Source: Desulfobacterales bacterium
Lineage (GTDB): Bacteria > Desulfobacterota > Desulfobacteria > Desulfobacterales > JAFDCJ01
DNA length: 5,002 nt
Direction: 5' to 3'
NCBI GenBank assembly: GCA_029932495.1
Contig: JAOZPY010000251.1
Span: 1 to 5,002, forward strand
Position numbers and translations under genes: made by a program. The stretch's first letter is position 1, and each line of letters begins with the position of its first letter. This document shows, piece by piece, positions 1-5,002 of the stretch. The notes beneath the pieces were generated by a model. The model saw only the letters and a program-made list of their open reading frames with translations, was not told the DNA's origin and did no database searches.

Positions 1-555
1 GCTACGTTTGATTTTACGGATGCTCAGGGGCAGTGGTGGAGTGCGTCCGCCTTTTCCATCACTATCGATTGGTCTGATGGCTGGTCCATAACTGCCGTCA
101 ATGGCGACGGCACCTTTGAGGGTCTTGGTGATGTACAGGTGTTTCTTAATACGGATTCTTTCGTCAAGCGTTATTCCCTTGATGCCGGTGCGATCAGTAA
201 TGGTGCTGATAACGGGCCGGAGATTCAAGTGACTGATATCCCTTTTATGTCTGATACAGGCTTAGTATCCATGGGAGGTGAAAACTTTTATGCCGCTTGG
301 GATCTTACAACTCAAACAATCATGTTTTATGAAGGCGATGACGCGGGGAATTGCTATACATATCTGGGAATGGATTTCTCTAATGATTTTGCCTATACCC
401 TTGTAAGTCCAACGGCGATGCAGTTTACGTCCTCAAGTGTTAATGCGGTTTTGGGCCAGCGTTGTTGCAGCAGTGTTCCGGTTCCCGCTCCGGTCTGGCT
501 TTTAGGTTCGGGACTTTTCGGTCTGGTATGCATCCGGAGAAAACATCCAGCCTGA
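1..555 (+). CDS. Secreted/surface protein with C-terminal VPVPA (PEP-CTERM-like) sorting signal, 5' end outside window
   Basis: The reading frame is open from base 1 to the TGA at 553-555, giving the last 184 residues of a longer protein; a GTG at 139 is in frame but need not be the start. The C-terminus has the three parts of an exosortase sorting signal: VPVPA (residues 159-163 of the visible part), a hydrophobic stretch VWLLGSGLFGLVCI (165-178) and a basic end RRK (179-181). Such proteins are known to be exported and then cleaved by a membrane exosortase; the N-terminal signal peptide is expected upstream of the window. The body is rich in Asp, Gly, Ser, Thr and aromatics, typical of beta-rich extracellular proteins, but I recognise no named domain. 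Three cysteines are visible, two adjacent (QRCCSS) just before the sorting signal. The gene looks more AT-rich than its neighbours. It ends 24 bases before a strong terminator hairpin. The sorting-signal call is firm; the protein's role is unknown. Confidence 0.85.
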   Translation, partial: ATFDFTDAQGQWWSASAFSITIDWSDGWSITAVNGDGTFEGLGDVQVFLNTDSFVKRYSLDAGAISNGADNGPEIQVTDIPFMSDTGLVSMGGENFYAAWDLTTQTIMFYEGDDAGNCYTYLGMDFSNDFAYTLVSPTAMQFTSSSVNAVLGQRCCSSVPVPAPVWLLGSGLFGLVCIRRKHPA

Positions 556-578
556 GTTGCGGAGACGGATGAACAGTA

Positions 579-614
579 AAAGGGACCATGTACTTCCAAG
601 TACATGGTCCCTTT
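579..614. terminator. Bidirectional intrinsic terminator between convergent genes
   Basis: Bases 579-595 and 598-614 are perfect inverted complements (17 bp, two bases between the arms, so the real loop is about six bases). On the + strand the stem runs into TTTGTTTTG; on the - strand it runs into TTTTACTG. It lies 24 bases after the stop of the sorting-signal gene and 51 bases after the stop of the enoyl-CoA hydratase gene, so it can end transcripts from both sides. Confidence 0.85.
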
Positions 615-664
615 GTTTTGTGGAGCTGCCCCAACAGGTCCTGGGGCGAGAAAAACCGGAAATC

Positions 665-1471
665 CTATTTCCCTTTAAAAACCGGTTTTCTTTTGTCGAC
701 AAAGGCATTCAATCCTTCGGTGGCATCGTCGCTGGCAAAAGCTTCCCTGAAGGCGTCGCATTCAAGACGTAGCCCGTCTTTCATTTCCTTGTTGAAACCC
801 TGATAGATAGATTTCTTGGCGCAGCCGATGCCGACTACCGCCTTGGTGGCCATCTCTTTAGCAAAAGCAATGGACTGCTCAATCAATTCATCGCCGGGAA
901 ACAGTTTTTCCACCAGTCCCAGTTCCAGGGCGTCCCGGGGTTTGATCTGGGTAGCGGTGGCGATAAAGTACAGGGCTTTCTTAGGGCCGAGGAGACGGGA
1001 CAGACGCTGGGTGCCGCCGGCACCGGGCAGAATGCCGAGGGTGGTCTCCGGCAGGCCGAGGGTCGGGGTGCGTTCCTTGTCCTTGATGGTGACGCTTTCG
1101 GCCATGAAGCGGAAATCGCAGGCCAGGGCCAGTTCCAGCCCGCCGCCCAGAGCGTAGCCGCTGATGACGGCGATGGAGAGTTTCGGCATGTCCTCGAGCA
1201 TCTGATTGACTTCCTGCAGTCGGGCGGAAATATCCCAGGCCTGGTCAGGGGTCATTTCGACAAACATCTTGATGTCCGCCCCGGCAACGAAGAAACCGGG
1301 AATTTTGCTGGCGATCAGCAGGACTTTGGCCTCATCGTTGTCGCGCAGCTCGGCAAAGGCCTGCGCCAGTTCTTCCACTATCTCGACGTTCAATGAATTT
1401 GCCGGGGGCCGGTTAAGCCAGATGATTCCCACTCCATCAGCAATGTCGATGTTCATGAATTGATAACTCAT
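665..1471 (-). CDS. Enoyl-CoA hydratase/isomerase (crotonase) family protein
   Basis: 268 residues, the usual length for a single-domain crotonase. The family normally adds water across the double bond of 2-enoyl-CoA thioesters in cytoplasmic beta-oxidation or related acyl-CoA pathways. The oxyanion-hole loop VAGADIK is at residues 62-68. GYALGGGLELALACD at 105-119 carries the first catalytic Glu (E113), and LPETTLGILPGAGGTQRL at 140-157 carries the second (E142). Both glutamates match those of rat mitochondrial hydratase (E144/E164), so hydratase activity is likely; substrate chain length cannot be read. The segment between them (VTIKDKERTPT region, 127-137) is about nine residues longer than in rat hydratase. 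The ATG at 1471 is chosen because GGGAGG lies five bases upstream; a TTG 15 codons earlier lacks such a site. It is convergent with the gene on its left and divergent from the amidohydrolase, so it is probably a single-gene transcript. Confidence 0.93.
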   Translation of the reverse strand: MSYQFMNIDIADGVGIIWLNRPPANSLNVEIVEELAQAFAELRDNDEAKVLLIASKIPGFFVAGADIKMFVEMTPDQAWDISARLQEVNQMLEDMPKLSIAVISGYALGGGLELALACDFRFMAESVTIKDKERTPTLGLPETTLGILPGAGGTQRLSRLLGPKKALYFIATATQIKPRDALELGLVEKLFPGDELIEQSIAFAKEMATKAVVGIGCAKKSIYQGFNKEMKDGLRLECDAFREAFASDDATEGLNAFVDKRKPVFKGK

Positions 1472-1476
1472 GTTTT

Positions 1477-1482
1477 CCTCCC
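1477..1482 (-). promoter_or_regulatory. Ribosome binding site deciding the crotonase start
   Basis: GGGAGG on the - strand, separated by AAAAC from the ATG at 1471-1469. It supports the 268-residue start over the upstream TTG at 1516. Confidence 0.8.
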
Positions 1483-1544
1483 TGAAGAATAATGTTGAAA
1501 ACAGATAGTCGGACAACGTTAACCATATTTCAGGCTGCCTTGAA

Positions 1545-1557
1545 AAAGAGTCTCTTT
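1545..1557. promoter_or_regulatory. Possible operator, AAAGAG-T-CTCTTT palindrome
   Basis: A 13-base odd palindrome with six-base arms around a central T, lying 21 bases upstream of the -35 box at 1579. The right half, extended to GTCTCTTTAG (1550-1559), is repeated at 1750-1759, just before the second promoter candidate. A repeated half-site beside two promoters would suit a regulator-binding site, but a chance match is possible and no regulator gene is in the window. Confidence 0.3.
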
Positions 1558-1578
1558 AGCTTGATCATGGCGCCTGGC

Positions 1579-1606
1579 TTGCACTGTAAATATCAAAACG
1601 TATAAT
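1579..1606 (+). promoter_or_regulatory. Sigma-70-type promoter, TTGCAC-N16-TATAAT
   Basis: TTGCAC at 1579-1584 (four of six -35 consensus bases) and a perfect TATAAT at 1601-1606, with a 16-base spacer. Transcription would start near 1613, giving a leader of about 275 bases before the TTG at 1888. It is the best-scoring promoter by eye in the divergent region. It could drive the amidohydrolase gene or a short leader RNA. Confidence 0.6.
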
Positions 1607-1641
1607 ATATTACCATAGTTACAATGACTGGCAGCTTTAGT

Positions 1642-1671
1642 GTTTAGACAAAAATCCTTGTTTTTCTAAAC
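1642..1671 (+). repeat. Imperfect inverted repeat in the leader
   Basis: GTTTAG (1642-1647) and CTAAAC (1666-1671) are perfect complements. Several A-T pairs continue inward from ACAAAAA and TTGTTTTT with two mismatches. The structure lies about 30 bases after the predicted start of transcription and is followed at once by an eight-pair hairpin (1673-1680 with 1686-1693, one G-T pair, loop TTTCG). Together they would make the 5' end of the leader structured; function unknown. Confidence 0.35.
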
Positions 1672-1761
1672 CACCTTCAGTTTCGCTGGAGGTATGCTAG
1701 TAACACAGTTTTATCCTGATGACAAGGGCTTTTGAGGGGGTCTCAGGCGGTCTCTTTAGGC

Positions 1762-1790
1762 TTGACGCTTGGTTTTTTATAGGGTAAGAA
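1762..1790 (+). promoter_or_regulatory. Second possible promoter, TTGACG-N17-TAAGAA
   Basis: TTGACG (1762-1767) matches five of six -35 consensus bases. With a 17-base spacer the -10 would be TAAGAA (1785-1790), only three of six. It would give a shorter leader of roughly 90 bases for the amidohydrolase gene. Weak on the -10 side. Confidence 0.3.
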
Positions 1791-1874
1791 TTTCGTTTTA
1801 CATTGCGCCTTGGTTTCGTAAAATAGCTTGGCAATTTGCTTTGAGAGTGTTTGTCGAAAATGGTCATTACATGT

Positions 1875-1880
1875 AAGGAG
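1875..1880 (+). promoter_or_regulatory. Ribosome binding site deciding the TTG start of the amidohydrolase
   Basis: AAGGAG at 1875-1880, seven bases before TTG at 1888. No ATG or GTG occurs in this frame near the site, so this is the main reason for choosing the TTG. Confidence 0.65.
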
Positions 1881-1887
1881 TGCTGCC

Positions 1888-2814
1888 TTGTTGAAGTGCC
1901 CGGCTTTTGTTGATACTCACCTGCACCTGAGCCTCGGGGGTGAGCCCCGGGAAAATGCCCGGCGGCAGTATGATGCCGGCATCGGGTTGGTGCGTGATGC
2001 CGGGGATCGCGATGGCTGCCTGGAGGGTTTGGATTTTTCGCCGCTCCAGGTGGTGCGCACCGGTCCGGCGCTTTTCAAGCCGGGGTATTATGGTGCTTTT
2101 ATCGGCGACCGGCGGCAGGTGGACCTGGAGGAGAAAATTGTCTCGACGCCAGCGGGGTTTGTCAAGGTGCTGCTGACCGGTCTGGTTTCCTTTGACGAGT
2201 ACGGCGTTGTCGGCAAAACCCAGTGGTCCGCCGACGAACTGGAAAAAATTGTGGTGACGGCCAGGCGTCATGGCAAGAAAGTCATGGTCCATGTCAATTC
2301 TGACGCGGCCTGTCGGCTGGCAGTGGAAGCCGGGGCCCACAGCCTTGAGCACGGCTATTTCATTGGCCGGGACACCTTGAAGATGATGGCTGATCGGCGG
2401 ATCTACTGGACTCCGACGGTAGCGGCGATGGCCAATCAGCTGCAGGACCCGGACGGCCGTTTTTCGGCGGTTCAGCTCCAGATCATTGAAAAAAACTACC
2501 GTCGCCAGCTGGAAATGATCAATTTTGCCCATGAAGTCGGTACCCCGTTGACCATCGGCACCGATTCCGGTTCCTACAATGTCTCCCATGGCCGGGTTTT
2601 CTTCCAGGAGCTTGAACTGTACCGCCAGGCCGGCATCGGCCGGGAAGATCTGCTGAACATGGCGACGATCGCCGGCTGGGAGATGTTGGAGGTCCCGGTT
2701 GACCGCTGGATCACTGTTGACCTGGAGCGATTTCCGGCCTCCGACTGCGTGACTGCGGCGGTCGAACCGGTTGGAGCGACCACTGGTTCCCAGGGGGGGA
2801 TAATTTTGCCGTGA
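1888..2814 (+). CDS. Metal-dependent amidohydrolase, compact, TTG start
   Basis: 308 residues from the TTG at 1888. All ligands of a binuclear amidohydrolase-superfamily site are visible: HxH in VDTHLH (H11, H13), a probable carboxylated lysine in FVKVLLTG (K93), H135 in VMVHVNS, H155 in SLEHGYF and D226 in IGTDSGS. The order and surrounding motifs (RDAGD, GAHSLEHG, GTDSG..HG) resemble the imidazolonepropionase/prolidase-like branch, which hydrolyses C-N bonds in cyclic amides or dipeptides; the actual substrate cannot be read. Most relatives have about 50 residues of beta-sandwich before HxH and a closing strand set with a GKxAD-type motif after the barrel. Here only ten residues precede H11, and the C-terminal 45 or so residues show no such motif, so the protein is essentially the barrel alone. 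A frameshift near the N-terminus is possible: an ATG at 1860 in another frame reads VPGF just before the in-frame VDTHLH. It sits between divergent promoters and the mla operon, with no evident functional link to either. Confidence 0.85.
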   Translation: MLKCPAFVDTHLHLSLGGEPRENARRQYDAGIGLVRDAGDRDGCLEGLDFSPLQVVRTGPALFKPGYYGAFIGDRRQVDLEEKIVSTPAGFVKVLLTGLVSFDEYGVVGKTQWSADELEKIVVTARRHGKKVMVHVNSDAACRLAVEAGAHSLEHGYFIGRDTLKMMADRRIYWTPTVAAMANQLQDPDGRFSAVQLQIIEKNYRRQLEMINFAHEVGTPLTIGTDSGSYNVSHGRVFFQELELYRQAGIGREDLLNMATIAGWEMLEVPVDRWITVDLERFPASDCVTAAVEPVGATTGSQGGIILP

Positions 2815-2839
2815 AGGGACGGCTCCGGCAAATATTTTA

Positions 2840-2868
2840 TTGACATGCTGTTGGTTACTGGGTAGATA
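2840..2868 (+). promoter_or_regulatory. Probable promoter of the mla operon
   Basis: A perfect TTGACA at 2840-2845, then 17 bases and TAGATA (2863-2868, three of six -10 consensus bases), inside a very AT-rich stretch that offers other -10 choices. It is correctly placed upstream of the MlaE gene at 2913 and suggests the operon is transcribed independently of the amidohydrolase gene. The -35 box is clear; the exact -10 is not. Confidence 0.55.
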
Positions 2869-2879
2869 TTTATAAATAT
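2866..2879. repeat. Perfect AT-only palindrome ATATTTATAAATAT
   Basis: Fourteen bases identical to their own reverse complement, overlapping the -10 region proposed for the mla operon. It could be an operator or simply promoter-melting DNA; AT-rich palindromes of this length also arise by chance. Confidence 0.35.
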
Positions 2880-2912
2880 ATTTTAATAATATAAAACTGA
2901 TGGTTGTTTTTT

Positions 2913-3698
2913 ATGATTGAGTGGTTGGAAAATCTTGGCGCCAAAGGCTTAAGCATTCTGAAAGAGATCGGTCGTGCCGGGGTTTTTCTTTTCTGGTCGG
3001 TGGTGGGGATTTTTCGCCCGCCTTTCAAAATCATGCCGATCATCAAGCAGATTCATGTGATTGGGGCGACGTCCTTCACGGTGATATTTTTTACCGGCGC
3101 CTTCGTCGGCATGGTCCTTGGCCTGCAGGGGCATTATACCCTGAGAATGTTCGGGGCTGAGGGGGCCCTGGGTTCGGCGGTTGCCCTGAGCCTGGTTCGG
3201 GAGCTGGGACCGGTGCTGACCGGCCTGATGGTTACCGGCCGGGTCGGTTCCTCCATCTGTGCCGAAGTAGGCATCATGAGAATTTCCGAGCAGATCGACG
3301 CCCTTGAATGTATGGCCATCGACCCCTACCGCTACCTCATTTCACCGAAGGTGGTGGCCAGCATCCTTTCCCTGCCCCTGTTGACGGCCATTTTCAATAT
3401 TGTCGGGCTGATGGGTGGCTTCCTGGTCGGGGTGCGGCTGCTGGGCGGCAGCGAAGGCGCCTACCTGTCAACCATGAAATCGTCGGTGATGGCTGCTGAC
3501 ATCCGCATGTGTTTTATCAAGTCCATCTGTTTCGCGATTCTGATTGTCTGGATCTGCGCCGACCGCGGTTACTGGGTTCATAAGAGCCGGAATGGTTTTG
3601 GCGCCGAAGGGGTGAGTCGGGCGACCACCCACGCGGTGGTAATTTCATCGGTGGCCATCCTGGTGGCCGACTACGTGATTACCTCGCTGCTGCTGTAA
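2913..3698 (+). CDS. mlaE: MlaE-family ABC transporter permease (phospholipid transport)
   Basis: 261 residues, close to the 260 of E. coli MlaE. It is the inner-membrane permease of the Mla complex, in which two copies form the lipid path between MlaF ATPases in the cytoplasm and the MlaD ring in the periplasm. The family signature is plain: SLVRELGPVLTGLMVTGRVG at residues 93-112, followed by SSICAEVGIMRISEQIDALE (113-132) and MAIDPYRYLISPK. Hydrophobic segments lie at roughly 50-72, 86-107, 146-175, 205-220 and 243-261, with an amphipathic N-terminal helix. The ATG at 2913 is preferred over a TTG at 2904 because it matches the family's usual N-terminus; the ribosome site (GATGG, nine bases upstream) is weak. 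It is the first gene of the operon, and the ATPase gene starts 33 bases after its stop. Confidence 0.95.
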   Translation: MIEWLENLGAKGLSILKEIGRAGVFLFWSVVGIFRPPFKIMPIIKQIHVIGATSFTVIFFTGAFVGMVLGLQGHYTLRMFGAEGALGSAVALSLVRELGPVLTGLMVTGRVGSSICAEVGIMRISEQIDALECMAIDPYRYLISPKVVASILSLPLLTAIFNIVGLMGGFLVGVRLLGGSEGAYLSTMKSSVMAADIRMCFIKSICFAILIVWICADRGYWVHKSRNGFGAEGVSRATTHAVVISSVAILVADYVITSLLL

Positions 3699-3731
3699 TG
3701 TATGATCTAAGGTGATGGTGCATAGATTCGT

Positions 3732-4526
3732 ATGACGTGTGAAAACTGCTGTATAGAGTTGATCGGGATAGAAAAATCCTTTGGTGACCAGAAAGTCCTG
3801 AGGGGTGTCAACCTGCCTATTCGCCGGGGTTTTACCACCGTTATCGTCGGGGAAAGCGGCCAGGGAAAAAGCGTTCTGCTCAAACATATCCTGGGATTGA
3901 TCGCTCCCGACGCCGGCCAGGTGATCGTTGAGGGCCAGGATGTTACCAGACTCAGAGGGCCGGAGTTGAAAAAGCTGCGTACCCGGTTCGGAGTTTTGTT
4001 TCAGGGGGCGGCCTTGTTCGATTCCCTGACGGTTTTTGACAATATTGCCTTGCCGTTGCGCGAGCGGACCCGGATGCCGGCCGCCGAAGTTCGCGAGAAG
4101 GTCAGGGCGACCCTGGAACTGCTGGATTTGTCCGGCAGCGAAGATAAATATCCGGCCCAGCTCAGCGGTGGCATGAAGAAACGGGTGGGATTGGCCCGGG
4201 CCTTGCAGCTGAATCCGGAAATCCTCCTTTTTGATGAGCCGACTACCGGCCTTGATCCGGTGAGGAGTCATGAAGTATATCAGATGTTTCACGAAACCCA
4301 GCAGAAGCTGGGTTATACCAGCATCATTGTCAGTCATGACATTCCGAAAATATTCAACCTGGCTGATTATATTGCCTTGCTCCATGAGGGCGTGATCCAG
4401 ATTTGCGCGACCCCTGAGGAGCTTCAGCGCTGTGAAAAGCCATTGGTGCGGGCTTTCGTTGAACGGGTGATGGGCAAGATGTACTCCAGCGAGATTGAAG
4501 ATTTGGAACTGGCTGCCGGACTGTAA
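3732..4526 (+). CDS. mlaF: MlaF-family ABC transporter ATP-binding protein
   Basis: 264 residues (E. coli MlaF has 269). It is the cytoplasmic ATPase that powers phospholipid movement through MlaE. All nucleotide-binding motifs are intact: Walker A GESGQGKS (40-47), Q-loop Q91 in LFQGAALFDSLTV, signature LSGGMKKRVGLARAL (144-158), Walker B ILLFDEP (164-170), D-loop TTGLDP (171-176) and switch histidine H202 in SHD. LSGGM followed by a basic pair and R is typical of the Mla/Ttg2A group. The frame is closed upstream by a TAG at 3723, so ATG 3732 is the first good start. Its ribosome site is poor: AAGGTG lies 17 bases away. The N-terminus carries an unusual cysteine cluster, C3, C6 and C7 (MTCENCC). 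The gene starts 33 bases after mlaE and ends 39 bases before mlaD. Translational coupling is not evident from overlap. Confidence 0.95.
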   Translation: MTCENCCIELIGIEKSFGDQKVLRGVNLPIRRGFTTVIVGESGQGKSVLLKHILGLIAPDAGQVIVEGQDVTRLRGPELKKLRTRFGVLFQGAALFDSLTVFDNIALPLRERTRMPAAEVREKVRATLELLDLSGSEDKYPAQLSGGMKKRVGLARALQLNPEILLFDEPTTGLDPVRSHEVYQMFHETQQKLGYTSIIVSHDIPKIFNLADYIALLHEGVIQICATPEELQRCEKPLVRAFVERVMGKMYSSEIEDLELAAGL

Positions 4527-4565
4527 AAATAAATAGAGGCATTTTCATTTCGGGGAATTAGAAGT

Positions 4566-5002
4566 ATGGCTAAGAAACGCTTTAATGTAGAGTTGGCGGT
4601 TGGCATTTTCATGTTGATAGGCATGTTGGGGGTTGCCTATCTGGCTGTCAACCTGGGTGGCATCAATCTGTTCGGGAAGAAGTATACCAGGATCTACGCC
4701 CAATTTGATTCGGTTTCCGGCCTGAAGGCAGGTGCCAGGGTGGAAATTGCCGGCGTCCTGGTGGGCAAGGTGGAAAAAATATCCCTTGATAAGGATGACA
4801 TGGCCCAGGTGGAGCTGGCGATTTTTCCCGAGGTGAAACTGCAGACTGATGTGATCGCCTCGATAAAAACCCAGGGAATTATCGGCGATAAATTTATCAA
4901 GATTTCCCCCGGTGGTGACGATGAGTACCTTAAGGATGGCGACCAGATAACTGAAACCGAATCAGCCATTGATCTGGAGGATTTGATCAGCAAGTATGTA
5001 TA
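4566..5002 (+). CDS. mlaD: MlaD-family MCE-domain lipid-binding protein, 3' end outside window
   Basis: The first 145 residues are visible; the frame runs off the right edge. MlaD is anchored in the inner membrane by one helix and forms a periplasmic hexameric ring that receives or delivers phospholipid for MlaE/MlaF. A short basic N-terminus (MAKKRFN) leads into a single membrane segment, about residues 8-30. The MCE domain follows at about 40-116, with FDSVSGLKAGARVEIAGVLVG (residues 47-67) and the conserved close ASIKTQGIIGDKFIKI (98-113). E. coli MlaD has 183 residues, so roughly 40 or more are probably missing. GGGGA lies nine bases before the ATG at 4566. Its place after mlaE and mlaF makes it the third gene of one operon; mlaC-like genes would be expected beyond the window but cannot be seen. 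Confidence 0.95.
   Translation, partial: MAKKRFNVELAVGIFMLIGMLGVAYLAVNLGGINLFGKKYTRIYAQFDSVSGLKAGARVEIAGVLVGKVEKISLDKDDMAQVELAIFPEVKLQTDVIASIKTQGIIGDKFIKISPGGDDEYLKDGDQITETESAIDLEDLISKYV

Larger units (their letters stand above)
1472..1887. other. Divergent intergenic regulatory region, no convincing gene
   Basis: About 415 bases separate the start codons of the enoyl-CoA hydratase (left, - strand) and the amidohydrolase (right, + strand). No reading frame here has both a good ribosome site and a protein-like composition. Visible contents are an odd palindrome at 1545-1557, a near-consensus promoter at 1579-1606, an imperfect inverted repeat at 1642-1671, a small hairpin at 1673-1693, two GGTCTC copies exactly 10 bp apart (1739 and 1749), and a second possible promoter at 1762-1790. 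The ten bases GTCTCTTTAG occur at both 1550-1559 and 1750-1759. I found no convincing -10/-35 pair for the leftward gene. Confidence 0.7.

Noticed and set aside
628..647. GCCCCA/TGGGGC inverted repeat downstream of the enoyl-CoA hydratase gene as a terminator
   Set aside because: On the - strand the T-rich run lies before the hairpin, not after it. The 17-bp repeat at 579-614 is a far better terminator.
678..689. 12-base perfect palindrome AAAACCGGTTTT
   Set aside because: It lies inside the coding end of the enoyl-CoA hydratase (KPVFKGK) and is explained by codons; no regulatory context.
1488..1516. TTGTCC-N17-ATTATT on the - strand as the enoyl-CoA hydratase promoter
   Set aside because: The -10 matches only three of six bases, and the transcript would start on the ribosome binding site itself.
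1828..1887. Upstream TTG at 1828 as the amidohydrolase start
   Set aside because: No ribosome site precedes it, and the 20 extra residues show no family resemblance; AAGGAG supports TTG 1888.
1867..2589. Long open frame on the - strand opposite the amidohydrolase
   Set aside because: It mirrors a gene with all metal ligands intact; its own translation shows no domain and it lacks a sensible ribosome site.
2808..2823. GCCGT/ACGGC hairpin over the amidohydrolase stop as a terminator
   Set aside because: Only five pairs, and no direct T run follows.
3645..4385. Long open frame on the - strand opposite the MlaF gene
   Set aside because: It is a codon-bias shadow of an ABC ATPase with every motif intact.

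Overview
This window looks like chromosomal DNA from a Gram-negative bacterium. It has an Mla-type lipid-transport operon, which implies an outer membrane, and a protein ending in a VPxPA/PEP-CTERM-like sorting signal of the kind processed by exosortases. The TTG start, the moderate-to-high GC of the metabolic genes and the E-F-D order of the mla genes would fit a deltaproteobacterial (Desulfuromonadales-like) lineage. That placement is an inference from gene style, not from any database match.

Layout. Positions 1-555 (+) hold the 3' part of a secreted or surface protein with a C-terminal VPVPA sorting signal. A 17-bp perfect inverted repeat at 579-614 follows and probably terminates both this gene and the convergent gene on its right. 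Positions 665-1471 (-) encode a crotonase-family enoyl-CoA hydratase with both catalytic glutamates. Positions 1472-1887 are a divergent regulatory region with no convincing gene. It holds a near-consensus sigma-70 promoter pointing right, a weaker second promoter, an odd palindrome (AAAGAG-T-CTCTTT) and a repeated GTCTCTTTAG element. Positions 1888-2814 (+) encode a compact metal-dependent amidohydrolase with a complete binuclear metal-ligand set. It starts at a TTG codon and has almost nothing before its HxH motif. Positions 2815-2912 are an AT-rich intergenic region with a perfect TTGACA box. From 2913 to the right edge lies an operon: MlaE permease, MlaF ATPase and the start of the MlaD MCE-domain protein.

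MlaE, MlaF and MlaD should form one inner-membrane ABC complex that moves phospholipid between the inner membrane and the periplasm or outer membrane. The crotonase and amidohydrolase are divergently transcribed and may share control, but nothing shows a common pathway. I see no mobile element, CRISPR array, rRNA or tRNA gene, and no clear sign of a new defence or biosynthetic system. The most worthwhile second looks are the amidohydrolase N-terminus, where skipping one T restores a textbook PGFVDTHLH motif in another frame, the long structured leader in front of it, and the extra segment between the catalytic glutamates of the crotonase.
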